DNA of 64,000 nt from JALYXI01 sp963716685 (GCA_963716685.1 CAVQTR010000003.1:806001-870000), one strand, 5' to 3'. Positions 53,766 to 63,260 are shown, counted from the stretch's first letter. Numbers and translations: made by a program. The notes: generated by a model from the letters alone, not told the origin.

Positions 53766-54346
53766 AACGAAAATCCTTTCTTCTCCGGAACCAGTTTTTT
53801 CGGCACCAGTCCGGCCAGCGTCATCCGCACATTGATCGTCTTTTCCTTCGGATTGATCGGGTGAATGTGCAGTTCCTGCGGCCCGATCAGTTCCGGCTCG
53901 TGCGACATCGCCGCAATGAAATTCACGAACTCGTTGATGTGGCAGTCGAACGTCACGGAGACGCTTGCTTCGCCATACTCGTCGAACTTCTTCAGCTGTC
54001 CCAATTCCCCGCCGCGCACATCGATGTTCTCGGCTTTGCCCTCCCGCCGCACCACCTCCAGCAGATGCGCCTGCGCCTGCGCCGCCGTCTCCGCGATGAT
54101 GATGCCGCGCTCGCGCAGCTTTAACTCCGCTTCCGCCTCGTTCAGCACGGTCTGTTTGGCCGGAACCGTCGCCGCCACCTGCCGCAGTTTCGCCAGACGC
54201 TTTTCCGCCACCGGTGCCGAATCCGCCGCCACCACCGCGCTCGGAGCGCTCACGCTGCTGTCGCTGTTGAAAAATGCATACCGGATAACCACCGCCAGCA
54301 CCGCCGGAATCAGCAGCAGGAGCAGACGCTTCTCTCTGTCGCTCAC
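53762..54346 (-). CDS. PilO/GspM-like inner-membrane protein
   Basis: 194 residues from a GTG at 54346, overlapping the previous stop as GTGA. The longer frame upstream is non-coding in character. A short basic N terminus, one helix (RLLLLLIPAVLAVVIRYAF), a coiled-coil segment (EKRLAKLRQVAATVPAKQ) and a ferredoxin-like domain (EASVSVTFDCHINEFVNFIA) make up the PilO/GspM design. It would pair with the PilN-like protein next to it. Confidence 0.8.
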   Translation of the reverse strand: MSDREKRLLLLLIPAVLAVVIRYAFFNSDSSVSAPSAVVAADSAPVAEKRLAKLRQVAATVPAKQTVLNEAEAELKLRERGIIIAETAAQAQAHLLEVVRREGKAENIDVRGGELGQLKKFDEYGEASVSVTFDCHINEFVNFIAAMSHEPELIGPQELHIHPINPKEKTINVRMTLAGLVPKKLVPEKKGFSF

Positions 54347-54891
54347 TTGCGCGGCCTCCTCTGCGTGCGAATGCGGAAGCTTTCCGTCTGCTGCGTCTTC
54401 ACCAGCCCCATCTGAAATTCCGAGTTTTGAAACAGCGGCGAAGAATCCAGAATCTTCAGCAGACCCGCCGCCTGGTCCGCTTCCCCGGTGATGGTCACCG
54501 TGTCTTCCGTAATGTCCATCGACGTCGTCCACACATTCGGCGGCAGCAGCCGGCTCAGCTCTGCCAGCACTTCCACATCGCCCTGCGGACGTTTCCGATA
54601 CAGATCCAGCACCCGGATGCGCGCGCGATCCTCCGCCGTGCGGCGGTCGAGCGCAGCCGCCCGCATCGCCACCGGCTGCACCCGCGCAATCTGTGCCGAG
54701 ATCTCAGCCAGGTAGCGCCTCTGTCGGATCTGCTGATACGCAAACAGCGCGGACCCCGCCGCCAGCAGCGCCAGCGCTAAAACAATCGTCGGAACCCAGC
54801 GCACGCGCGAATGCACCGTGCGCTGCTCAGCCGCCAGCAGGTTGGCGTGCGGCACGCGGCGAGACGCCACTTGCTGCCAGAGCCGCGGCAT
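54343..54891 (-). CDS. PilN-like inner-membrane protein (GspL C-terminal half)
   Basis: 182 residues. The cytoplasmic N terminus contains RRVPHANLLA, a PilN-like motif that in type IV pilus systems binds PilM; then one helix (VPTIVLALALLAAGSALFAY), a coiled coil and a small alpha/beta domain (LLPPNVWTTSMDITEDTVTI). The ATG lies 65 bases inside the preceding PilM-like gene; a shorter start would remove the N-terminal motif, so the overlap seems real. Confidence 0.82.
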   Translation of the reverse strand: MPRLWQQVASRRVPHANLLAAEQRTVHSRVRWVPTIVLALALLAAGSALFAYQQIRQRRYLAEISAQIARVQPVAMRAAALDRRTAEDRARIRVLDLYRKRPQGDVEVLAELSRLLPPNVWTTSMDITEDTVTITGEADQAAGLLKILDSSPLFQNSEFQMGLVKTQQTESFRIRTQRRPRK

Positions 54892-55681
54892 ACGCGATGG
54901 GCGAAAAGCTTGCCACGTTTCGCGGCTGCGGCAGAATGCTCACCAGCGAGCGCGCATCTTCCGGAATCAGCCGCAGTTCCGCCCGCGCCAGCGTCAGCGC
55001 CCGCGCGGCGGGCATATCGAATTCCGCCGAAAACACCGCCCGCGCCGCGCTCTCGCCGTACACTTCCACCGCGCCTGTCTCTTCTTCACGCCACGCAGCG
55101 AATTCCTTCGGAGCCGGCCCGTAAAGGCGCAGCGCGGCATAGATCGCCGAGGCCGAAAACGTAAATCCCGCCACCGGTACGCCCGCATCCTGGAACTGAT
55201 GCAGATAGCTGTCGAGCGTCGCCTGGCGCACCAGTCCCACCACCACCGAACCCGCGCCCGCCGGTGACCAGCCCCACGCCACCTCTTCGTCGCCCCACGG
55301 ATGCAGCGCGTCGATTTGGTAACTGATTGCCGCCTGGATATCCTTCTTCGCCACACCCGGCAGCGCAAGGTGCCGCACAATCGCCTTCGCTCGCGGCAGC
55401 ACCACCGTCGCCGAGAGATGCTTGCCGCCATACTGGCCCAGCCAGTGATGGTACTCGGTGCCCCAGTCCTTCGCCGGGCGCTCGCGAAATCTCTCGATCG
55501 TGTGCGTGGAGACCATCGTCACGCCTGCCGGCCGGGCACGCACCAGCACCGCCTGCATGGCCTGCTCGCCGATCTCGATTCCCACTGCGGTCCCGAATGC
55601 CAGCCAGCGCGTCAGCTGCTGCGTCCCCGAAGGCTGCGTCGCCGTGGCGGCCGGCGTTAGCGGCGTCTGCTCTTCAACCAC
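54827..55681 (-). CDS. PilM-like actin-fold protein (GspL N-terminal half)
   Basis: 284 residues from a GTG at 55681. The actin-like fold is indicated by AVGIEIGEQAMQAVLVRARP, ATVVLPRAKAIVRHLALPGV, KKDIQAAISYQIDALHPWG and FSASAIYAALRLYG. It is cytoplasmic, without a membrane segment. In type II secretion, GspL combines PilM-like and PilN-like parts; here they are separate polypeptides as in type IV pili. It overlaps gspK by 8 bp and the PilN-like gene by 65 bp. Confidence 0.82.
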   Translation of the reverse strand: MVEEQTPLTPAATATQPSGTQQLTRWLAFGTAVGIEIGEQAMQAVLVRARPAGVTMVSTHTIERFRERPAKDWGTEYHHWLGQYGGKHLSATVVLPRAKAIVRHLALPGVAKKDIQAAISYQIDALHPWGDEEVAWGWSPAGAGSVVVGLVRQATLDSYLHQFQDAGVPVAGFTFSASAIYAALRLYGPAPKEFAAWREEETGAVEVYGESAARAVFSAEFDMPAARALTLARAELRLIPEDARSLVSILPQPRNVASFSPIAYAAALAASGVSPRAARQPAGG

Positions 55682-56610
55682 GGTCGTACCATCGCATCAC
55701 CACAAAATTCGGCTGCGCGCTCGGCTGGAACTTCACCGTCTCTGCAACCCGGCGCCGGAAGTCCGACAACTGTCCGTTAGGCAGCCGCAGCCGCGCCGTG
55801 GCGCGCAGCTGATACATCGAATTCCCGCCGATGCGCACCCGCGCGAACGAAGGGTCTCCCTGCGTGAAGTCATGCCATTCCGCGCCATTGTGAAACGGCC
55901 GCCGCGCCACCACCGCCTGTACCGCTTCCGGCGACAAGCCCGAAATGGCCAGCACCGCCGGAGCCGCGCCGTTCACATCCACCGCGCCCGCGCTGCCATA
56001 TACCGAGAGGCAATCGCGCAGACCGCCGCGCGCCACCAGCTGCGGCGGCGTAACGGAGGTGTCGCGCACCCAGGTCCCGTAATAAAGATCCGGTGTCATC
56101 CCTTTTACTGAAAGCAGCTCTTCGATCTCCTGAATAGACGCGTGCCGCGGCCGGAAAGACGGAGTCAGGTTCAGGTAAAAGTCGTCCAGCGGACCGTCCG
56201 GCGTCACCAGCGGTTTCCGCCAGTCCACGATGCTCTCCGTCACCTCGGCCGCGTGCGCTTCATCCTGTCCCAGCGCCAGCAGCAGCGAATAGAGCCGGTC
56301 CGGCTGAATCTGGTTCACGTTCAGAAATGCCGTCTCCGGCACAATCTCTACCATCGCCTCGCCCGTCGGAAACTGCATCTCTAGACGTAGGCTGTCCCAG
56401 CCGGTAAAACGGCGCGCCCCATTGCATCTGCAGCACAGCGCGGTCCAGCGCCGCTGTCGCCAGATAATATGACCGCACCTCGTCCACGGAAGTGGAAGCC
56501 CGCTCCGTTTCCCCGCGCACGGAACTCGCTACGCTGAACGCGATCGCTCCCAGCGCCGCCGAAAGCCACATCACCGCCAACAGCGCACCGCCCCGCCTAC
56601 TGGTCGTCAT
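55674..56610 (-). CDS. gspK: GspK minor pseudopilin, one frameshift
   Basis: The N terminus is read from the ATG at 56610: RRGGALLAVMWLSAALGAI, without the glutamate at position 5, as usual for GspK, and RSYYLATAALDRAVLQMQW. The family continuation (LEMQFPTGEAMVEIVPETA, then LNVNQIQPDRL, EVTESIVDWR and IQEIEELLSVKGM) lies in another frame from about 56400. A single-base indel near a TTTT/GGGG stretch at about 56400-56425 joins the two. The combined protein is near 310 residues, normal for GspK. It begins 14 bp inside the end of gspJ. Confidence 0.8.
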
Positions 56611-57334
56611 ACGCCTCCATCGCCAGCCGCGTCACATGCAGCGGAGCCGTCACCGTCACCATATGCAGAGCATTCGACGTTGCGTCGAGCGGCGTCATCT
56701 CAATCCGGATTCCTTCCGGCCACGTATCCAGAAACCACGCCGGGTCCCAGCGCTCAATCTCCGGCTTCGGCCGCATCTCCTCATAAAAGAACTGGCAGGA
56801 CGCCAGCTTGTCCGCCAGCACGAATGAGCGCGGCCCCACTTCCACCGGCGCGAACTGCGTGATCATCTTCATCAGCACCGGGTCGTTTTGCCGGCCCGTC
56901 ACGAACTGCCCCGCCGCCATGGGACCCGTGTACGGATACTCGTCCACAATCAGTCGCACGCCCCGCCCCTGTTCTCCTGGGATCACCTGGAACGCCAGAA
57001 TCTGCGGTTTCCCGCGCGACCCCTCGCGCAGCGAATACGTGGAAACGAAGCGCATCGTCTGCGGCTCGCCCTGAAAGAACGGAATGCGCGCCGCCGGAAG
57101 CCCCTGCAGCGTAGCCACCGTCGCCACCGCCGGCATGAACCCGGCGATCTGCTGCTCCAGCACCCGCTGCGATCCCGTCACGCGCCGGTTCGCGATCAGC
57201 TTGTCGTTCGCCTTGCCCATCGCGCCCACGCCCACGCGAATCGCCCACAGCATCCCGACACTCAGCAGCCCCACCAGCGAGGTCGCGATCAGCACCTCCA
57301 CCAGCGTCAGTCCGGCTTCCCCGCGGCTCTTCAT
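56597..57334 (-). CDS. gspJ: GspJ minor pseudopilin
   Basis: 245 residues from the ATG at 57334, which overlaps the gspI stop (ATGA). The prepilin motif is RGEAG^LTLVEVLIATSLVG with the glutamate at +5 relative to the cleavage site, followed by the hydrophobic helix. The globular part (MRFVSTYSLREGSRGKPQI, FVLADKLASCQFFYEE) is of GspJ type. The longer open frame upstream runs into gspI and is not used. Intact, unlike several neighbours. Confidence 0.85.
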   Translation of the reverse strand: MKSRGEAGLTLVEVLIATSLVGLLSVGMLWAIRVGVGAMGKANDKLIANRRVTGSQRVLEQQIAGFMPAVATVATLQGLPAARIPFFQGEPQTMRFVSTYSLREGSRGKPQILAFQVIPGEQGRGVRLIVDEYPYTGPMAAGQFVTGRQNDPVLMKMITQFAPVEVGPRSFVLADKLASCQFFYEEMRPKPEIERWDPAWFLDTWPEGIRIEMTPLDATSNALHMVTVTAPLHVTRLAMEAYDDQ

Positions 57335-57733
57335 TGAATCGGCTGCAATGGGATGAAATTCCGGCGGTAGGCTTCCAGCGGAAACGTGCGGCGCTCGCCC
57401 GATGGAGTGTTCCACCAGATTTCCAGCTCCACGCGCTCCAGCATCTGGCTTCCCGGCCGCGCCCCCGTCTGCGTCTCGAACGGACTCAAATGCGCACGCC
57501 ACCCCGTGTTCGCGTCAAACGTTCCTTCCAGCGTCGAATCTGTCGGGATGCGGTGGTCCGTCAGAATCTCGTCCATCTTCGTGCGGCTCAGCATCACCGC
57601 GCGGTCGTAAGCGGTCAGCCGCGCCGCATTGCGCATCGAGACACTGATGCTCGAAAGCAGCGACACCACCGCCACGCCCATAATCAGCGTTGCGACCATC
57701 ACTTCCAGAAGCGTGAATCCCGCGCGCGTTCAT
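57331..57733 (-). CDS. gspI: GspI minor pseudopilin, frameshift near the N terminus
   Basis: The ATG at 57733 overlaps the gspH stop (ATGA) and encodes MNARG; the prepilin continuation GFTLLEVMVATLIMGVAVVS is one base out of frame. Removing one G from the GGG near 57718-57724 restores MNARGFTLLEVMV, exactly a GspI leader with glutamate at +5. The rest (SRTKMDEILTDHRIPTDS, ERVELEIWWNTPSGERRTF) is intact to the stop at 57331, about 133 residues in all. Most likely a sequencing indel, less likely a real null allele. Confidence 0.8.
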
Positions 57734-58152
57734 GACTGCGGTACGCCCGTCACCGGGTCAATGCGGATAATCTTATGCGCTCCGCTCGCATTGTAAATAT
57801 CGATTCCCATCGCTGGCGGTGTGCCGCCCGGCAGCAGCATAAATTCCCGCGGCTCGTCTCCCGCGATCTTGATACCGTCCGGCATCTCCAGGCGCCGCGT
57901 GAATCCCGGCTCACTGGAGATCAGGGTAATTGTACGCTCGCGTGGCGAAACCACCACTTCCATTGCCTGCTCCTTACGCTCCACGCGGCTCATCGCGCCA
58001 TTCAAAAACCCGATGATCGAATCTGAAGAGGAGCGCAGCCGGATGGTATCCAGCCCCGAAGCGACCGATGGAAACGAGAGGCCCGCCACCACCGCTACAA
58101 TCGCCACCACGATCAGCATCTCGATCAGCGTGACGCCCCGCGTTCCGTTCAC
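57730..58152 (-). CDS. gspH: GspH pseudopilin
   Basis: 140 residues from the GTG at 58152, preferred over the ATG at 58179 because it forms a GTGA overlap with the restored gspG stop and gives a standard short leader, MNGTRG^VTLIEMLIVVAIV with glutamate at +5. The globular domain (SSDSIIGFLNGAMSRVERKE, AMEVVVSPRERTITLIS) is GspH/FimT-like. The frame is intact. Confidence 0.82.
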   Translation of the reverse strand: MNGTRGVTLIEMLIVVAIVAVVAGLSFPSVASGLDTIRLRSSSDSIIGFLNGAMSRVERKEQAMEVVVSPRERTITLISSEPGFTRRLEMPDGIKIAGDEPREFMLLPGGTPPAMGIDIYNASGAHKIIRIDPVTGVPQS

Positions 58153-58585
58153 TTGTTGACCAGCTGACGATGTCGGCATTCACGCCATCTCCGCCGGGCT
58201 GGCCGTCCGCGCCGTAGGAGATAATGTCCGGCTCATCGCCGTGGTCGCCCGGAAACTTGTAGATGTAAGGCATGTCCCCACGGGTCCGTCGGAATATCCT
58301 TCGGCAGATACGGACCATGCCAGTTCGCCAGATCGCCCGGCTTCACGCGCAGCGCCTGCAGGCCCTGCTCGGTGGTCGGAAATGTGCCGGTGTCCAGCTT
58401 ATAGCTCCCCAGCGCGGTCATGAAGGAATTCATCTGCGCGTGCGCCATCGTCGTGCGCGCCTTGTCTCCCTGCTTCAACATCGCGCGGCGCCACCAGCGC
58501 CGCGAACAGCGCGATGATGGTGACCACCACCAGCATCTCGATCAGCGTGACGCCGGCTTGCTCTCGTCATACGGTTTTCATTCAT
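58149..58585 (-). pseudogene. gspG: GspG major pseudopilin, several frameshifts
   Basis: An AGGAGA ribosome-binding site precedes the ATG at 58585 (MNENRMTR). The GspG sequence is then found piecewise: AGVTLIEMLVVVTIIALFAA, (frame change near 58483) MLKQGDKARTTMAHAQMNSF, KLDTGTFPTTEQGLQALR, YLPKDIPTDPWG, (frame change near 58275) PYIYKFPGDHGDEPDIISYG and ADGQPGGDGVNADIVSW. Together these give a complete GspG of about 140 residues, including the calcium-site region. At least four one-base indels are needed (near 58560, 58483, 58275 and 58155). Residues are not degraded, so faulty consensus is more likely than a dead gene. Confidence 0.75.
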
Positions 58586-58594
58586 CGAATTCTC

Positions 58595-59823
58595 CTACAC
58601 TGCCACGTCGTTGATACTCGTAATCGCCAGCAGCATGCTCAAAATCAGCGCGCCCACCATGATGCCCATCACCAGAATCACCAGCGGCTCGAACAGCGAC
58701 GTAAAGCGCTTGATCGCCGACCGCGTGTCCGCTTCGTAGATGTCCGCCATGCGCGCGAACATCGCGTCCAGCTTGCCGGTCTCTTCGCCCACGCGTCAGC
58801 AGATGCGCCGCCAGCGGCGGAAACACGCCCGCGCGCTTCAGCGGCCCCGCGATGCCTTCGCCGCGCTTCACGCCCTGCGACACTTCCTCCAGCGACGCCC
58901 GAGATCTTCCTGTTATTCAGAATCCCGCCGAGATCCCGATCGACTGCACCAGCGGCACGCTGTTCGCCACCAGCGTCGCCATCGCGCGCGCGAACCGCGC
59001 CGTCTCCGCCTTCCGCAGCGCATCGCCCAGCAGCGGAATCTTCAGCCGCGTACGTGTCCCACCACAGCGCGCCCGCCGCGGTCTGCGTATATACGCCGGA
59101 ACAGCACCGCCGACCCTGATCAGCGCCAGCGCCGACCACCCACCACCACGCACTGCACGAACTTGCTCGTCTCCAGCATCATCTGCGTCGGCAGCGGAAT
59201 CTTCATGTGCGAGTCTTCGAAGACGCGACGCGAACCGCGGCACCACGAAATTCAGCAGCACGAAGATCGACGCCATGCCCACCAGCAGCCAGCAGCGCCG
59301 GATAGATCATCGACGAAATGATGTAGCTCGCGCAGATCGTCGCGCGAGCGCTCGAATTCCGAAAGCCGCTCGAAGACCTGCGCCAGGACTCCGCCGGCTT
59401 CTCCCGCCCGCACCATGTTGATGAACAGATCGGAAAAGTATTCGGGATGCGTCGCCAGGCTGTCGGCCAGCGACTGGCCGCCCTTCAGCACCCGCAGCAT
59501 GTCCAGCACGATCAAGCGGAACTCCGGCCGCTCCGTCAGTTCGCCCGTGATGGCCAGCGCGCGGTCCAGCGGCACGCCGGACGTTCAGCAGCGTCGAAAG
59601 TCTCCTGCGTGAAGAACAGAACGTCGCGGCGCCGTTCCGCGCCGAACGTGCGGCAGCTTGCAGCTCGGACGCCTTTCTTCTCCTCCACGCCCGACATAGA
59701 CCGGCGTCAGCCCCTGCTTGCGCAGTTCGCGCGCCACCCACTTGTCGCTCTCGGCCGTCAGACTGCCGGTGCGCAGCTTGCCATCCGACGCGACCGCTCG
59801 GAAGTAAGAAGCTGGATCGCCAT
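58595..59823 (-). pseudogene. gspF: GspF inner-membrane platform protein, many frameshifts
   Basis: The ATG at 59823 directly follows the gspE stop. Family segments appear in order but in changing frames: SYFRAVASDGKLRTGSLTAE, WVARELRKQGLTPVYVG, ALAITGELTERPEFRLIVLD, FSDLFINMVRAGEAGGVLAQ, YIISSMIYPALLAA, MASIFVLLNFVVPRF, KIPLLGDALRKAETARFARA, VKRGEGIAGPLKRAGVFPPL, GEETGKLDAMFARMADIYEA and FEPLVILVMGIMVGALILSM. The two T2SSF domains are therefore complete at about 400 residues. Ten or more indels would be needed to restore the frame, several of them one- or two-base deletions. Confidence 0.75.
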
Positions 59824-61526
59824 CTAAAACTCCTGCGTCACGCGCATCACTTCGTCCGCCGTCGTGACCCCGTTCGCCACCTTCAGCCAGCCGTCTTCGC
59901 GCAGATTGCGCATCCCGTTGCGCCGCGCCGCCTCCGTGATCTTCGACCGCATCGGCATTCGTCATGATCAGCTTGCGGATCTCTTCGTTCAACTCCATCA
60001 GCTCGAAGATCCCCACGCCGCCGACTTGTAACCCGTTCCCGACGCACGTCTCGCAGCCCGCCCCGCGATACGTACTCCATCGTGCTCGCCGAACGGACGT
60101 GATCGCCGTGCCCGTTCGGCTCCTTGCAGTGCTTGCAGATCACGCGCACCAGCCGCTGCGCCAGCACCGACACCAGCGACGACGTGATCAGATAATTCTC
60201 CACGCCCATGTCCGTCAGCCGCGTAATCGCGCTCGGCGCGTCGTTGGTGTGCAGCGTCGAGATACACAAAGTGGCCGGTCAGCGCCGCGCGGATCGCGAT
60301 ATCCGCCGTCTCGCGGTCGCGAATTTCGCCGACCATGATCACGTCCGGATCCTGACGCACGATATGCCGCAGCCCCGACGCGAACGTCAGCCCGATCTGC
60401 GGATTCACGTGGATCTGATTGATCCCGTCCATCTGATACTCCACCGGATCTTCGATGGTGATGATCTTCTTGTCGGTCTGATTGATGCGCTTCAGCGCCG
60501 AATACAGCGTGGTCGATTTGCCGCTGCCCGTCGGCCCCGTCACCAGGAAAATGCCGTGCGGCAGCGACGTGTAGTGCTCCATGCGCGCCAGCATGTGCTC
60601 GTCGAAGCCCAGCTTCGCAGATCGTAAAAATCGCCCGCCGAACGGTCGAGCAGACGCATCACGACGCTTTCGCCATACAGCGTCGGCAGCGTCGAAACGC
60701 GCAGATCCACTTCGCGGCCCAGCGTCTTCATCTTGATGCGGCCGTCCTGCGGCAGCCGGCGCTCGGCGATATTCAGCTTCGCCATCAGCTTCACGCGCGA
60801 AATAATCGCCGCCTTCATCTCGCGCGGCGGCGGCTCCTGATTGAACAGCACGCCATCCACGCGGTAGCGGACCCGAAACTCTTTCTCGAACGGCTCGATG
60901 TGAATATCGCTCGCGCGCTTCTCCACCGCCTGCGCGATCATCGCGTTCACCAGCCGGATGACCGGCGCTTCGCTCGCCATGTCGCGCAGGTGTTCCAGAT
61001 CTTCGCACCGCCTGCGCCGAATCCGCGTCCGCGTCGCCCGGCTGCTTCTCGCGCTCGCCGTAAATAGCGATCGATCGCGTCCAGGATCTCCTGCTCGCCC
61101 GCCAGCTCCGGACCAGCACTCGCAGACCCGAAAAGCTGCGCACCGCAGCGATGGTCTCGAAATCCAGCGGATCGGCCATCGCAAGCGTCAGCGTGCTGCC
61201 TTCGTGCGCAACCGGAATGAACCGTGACTGCCGCAGGAAGCGTGCCGAAAGTCCGTCCAGCTCCGGCGCGGCCGGCGGCGGTCCGTCCAGCACCGCCAGC
61301 GGAATCCCCAGCTGCTCCGAAAGCGCGGAGAGCACATCGCGCGCCGCGATGAAGCCCATGTCGACCAGAATCTTGCCCAGCTTGTCGCCGCGCTCCCGCT
61401 GCAGTTCGAGCGCGCGCTCCAGATCTTCCGGTCAATCAGGCCGCGCGCAATCAGCATCTCCCCCAGGCGCGGAGGCGCCCCGGCTCCCGCCGTCTCCGTC
61501 AACCGGTCCGTCGCGGTCTCGATCAC
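59824..61526 (-). pseudogene. gspE: GspE secretion ATPase, several frameshifts
   Basis: A GTG at 61526 overlaps the upstream stop (GTGA); the stop is TAG at 59824. The N-terminal T2SSE_N domain reads APPRLGEMLIARGLID, then DVLSALSEQLGIPLAVLDG and LTLAMADPLDFETIAAVRSF. The ATPase domain has Walker A VTGPTGSGKSTTLYSALKRI, an aspartate box near IITIEDPVEYQMDGINQIHV, Walker B VIMVGEIRDRETADIAIRAA and the histidine box CISTLHTNDAPSAITRL; a zinc site begins ICKHCKEP. Frames change near 61430, 61110, 61005, 60620, 60265, 60065 and 59945. Total length about 565 residues, normal for GspE. Catalytic residues are preserved. Confidence 0.78.
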
Positions 61527-62038
61527 AGTTCCTTCACGCGAATCACGTTCTCGGCGTTCACCTTGCCCATCTTCGCCTGAATCAGATTCGAACGCCGCGC
61601 CTGCATCGTGATCTGCGAAGGCAGCCCCGCCGTCACTTCCCACTTCTCGTTCGCGAACGTCACCACCAGCACCACCTGTTCATCCAACGGCACCGTCTCC
61701 AGCGCGGATCCCGATTCCAGCAGAATCTGCCGCATGTTCTCCCGCAGCACCGGCACCTGTGCCATCTTCTGCCGGTGAATCCTGTCGATCACTTCCGGCT
61801 CGATTGTTAGCCGGAACGGATTGATCGACGGCGTGTACACCAGATTCACATCCGTCATGAACACCGCGCCGTAGCCTTGCAGATACACCCCGCGCGGAGC
61901 CGCCAGCATCTCCATCTGCGCCTTGTTCAGGCTGCGCCCGAAATCCTGCTCCATCGCCGCCAGGCTGCTTCGCTTTACCACCGGAGCCGCCAGCGCAAGG
62001 CACGCCGCCAGCGCTCCCGCCGCAAAAATCCGCTTCAC
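61523..62038 (-). CDS. Exported protein of unknown function between anti-sigma factor and gspE
   Basis: 171 residues with a signal peptide (MKRIFAAGALAACLALAAP). The mature protein is alpha/beta with ALAAMEQDFGR-like helices, RGVYLQGYGAVFMTDVNLVY, and a C-terminal ANENVIRVKEL-type end. No family recognised. It overlaps both neighbours by four bases (ATGA upstream, GTGA downstream), so it is translated with the sigma/anti-sigma pair and gspE. A periplasmic sensor input for the anti-sigma factor is one idea, unproven. Confidence 0.7.
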   Translation of the reverse strand: MKRIFAAGALAACLALAAPVVKRSSLAAMEQDFGRSLNKAQMEMLAAPRGVYLQGYGAVFMTDVNLVYTPSINPFRLTIEPEVIDRIHRQKMAQVPVLRENMRQILLESGSALETVPLDEQVVLVVTFANEKWEVTAGLPSQITMQARRSNLIQAKMGKVNAENVIRVKEL

Positions 62039-62637
62039 TGCTGCCCCCCGAACTCCATGGCCGATGCCCGCAGCACGCGGTTGCGTTTCACCATGATGTC
62101 GTAGGAATCCGCCAGCTGCACCAGCTGCGCATTCAGCGCCTTCTGCGTCAGTTCGCTCTTCGCTTCAGAGGCGGCCAGCAATGCGCGCGTCTTCTTCTCC
62201 TGCCGCACTTCCGTCTCCGCCACTGCCCGCCGCACGGCCTGGTCCACGATTGCCTGCACCTGCGCCGGCGCCACCGCCGTACTCGCCGCCACGGTTTTGG
62301 TCTCCACCACGCGTACTGGCTGACGGGTGTTCGTGACCACCAGCGCAATCGCCAGCAACGCCGCTGACGCAAACCCCAGCCGCGCGCCCGAAACCCAGAA
62401 CGCCCCCAGCCAGCGCCGCACCGGCGATTCCTCAAACACTTTGTCCGAAACGAACCCAATCCGCTGCGGCGGCTCCTCGTCCGGCAATGCCGTCAGCGCG
62501 CTCCGCATCAGCTTCAACTGCTCCAGCTCGCCCGCGCACTCGTCACAGCTTTGAATGTGGCGGCCCGCCGGCAGCCGTTCGGCCTCCGGCAGTTCCCCCA
62601 AAAAGTAATCGCGAACGTCAAACGCGCTGCAACTCAT
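62035..62637 (-). CDS. Zinc-finger anti-sigma factor (ZAS type), membrane-bound
   Basis: 200 residues. The cytoplasmic N terminus has the anti-sigma zinc motif with HIQSCDECAGELEQL, i.e. the Hx3Cx2C pattern. A single membrane helix follows near residues 85-105 (LGFASAALLAIALVVTNT), and then a periplasmic part with a long coiled coil (QEKKTRALLAASEAKSELTQ). It should hold the adjacent ECF sigma factor inactive. It overlaps the sigma gene by four bases. Confidence 0.88.
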   Translation of the reverse strand: MSCSAFDVRDYFLGELPEAERLPAGRHIQSCDECAGELEQLKLMRSALTALPDEEPPQRIGFVSDKVFEESPVRRWLGAFWVSGARLGFASAALLAIALVVTNTRQPVRVVETKTVAASTAVAPAQVQAIVDQAVRRAVAETEVRQEKKTRALLAASEAKSELTQKALNAQLVQLADSYDIMVKRNRVLRASAMEFGGQQ

Positions 62638-63185
62638 CGCCAGTTCTTCCTCTCAATCGGAGCCAGATCCGCCTTCAACAAATCCAGCGCCGTGTACAGC
62701 CGGCTCTTAATTGTCGAAACCGGGATCGCCAGAATCTCGGCCATTTCCTCAAACTTGAAACCCTGATAAATTTTCAAGACCACCGCTTCCTTCTGTTCCG
62801 CATTCAGCCGGTCCAGCGCCGCCGTCACAGCCAGCGACACTTCCATAGACGCCGCCCCGCCTGACATATTCACCCTCGGCTCCGGTGCCTCTTCCGAATC
62901 CACCTCAGGCCGCCGTTTGCGAAACAGGGAGTACGCTTCGTTGTGGGCAATCCGGAACAGCCAGGGGGCGAATCGCGTGGGATCGTCCAGCTTGCGGATG
63001 TTCTGATATCCCTTTAAAAACACGTCCTGACTCAGATCGAACGCGTCTTCGCGGTTCCCCACAATGCGCAGCAGATAATTAAAGACGCGCTTCTCCCAGC
63101 GGGATACCAGAAGGTTGTAAGCCTCCACATCCCCCTTGCGCGTTTTCTGGATCAGGTCGGCATCTTCCACCGCCCGAAAGATCAA
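62634..63185 (-). CDS. ECF RNA polymerase sigma factor
   Basis: 183 residues from a TTG at 63185, or 178 from the GTG at 63170. Region 2 is ADLIQKTRKGDVEAYNLLVS to LSQDVFLKGYQNIRKLDDP; region 4 is NAEQKEAVVLKIYQGFKFEE and IPVSTIKSRLYTALDLLK. It heads the leftward operon of anti-sigma factor, secreted protein and type II secretion genes. Autoregulation of the operon is likely but the promoter cannot be pinned down; only 75 bp separate it from the divergent lipoprotein gene. Confidence 0.92.
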   Translation of the reverse strand: MIFRAVEDADLIQKTRKGDVEAYNLLVSRWEKRVFNYLLRIVGNREDAFDLSQDVFLKGYQNIRKLDDPTRFAPWLFRIAHNEAYSLFRKRRPEVDSEEAPEPRVNMSGGAASMEVSLAVTAALDRLNAEQKEAVVLKIYQGFKFEEMAEILAIPVSTIKSRLYTALDLLKADLAPIERKNWR

Positions 63186-63260
63186 ATTACGGCTCCTTGT
63201 CTACTGACGCGCGTTCGCCCGAAAAAGTCGAATGTGCCCGCGCGGGCTATCCTGCTGGGA

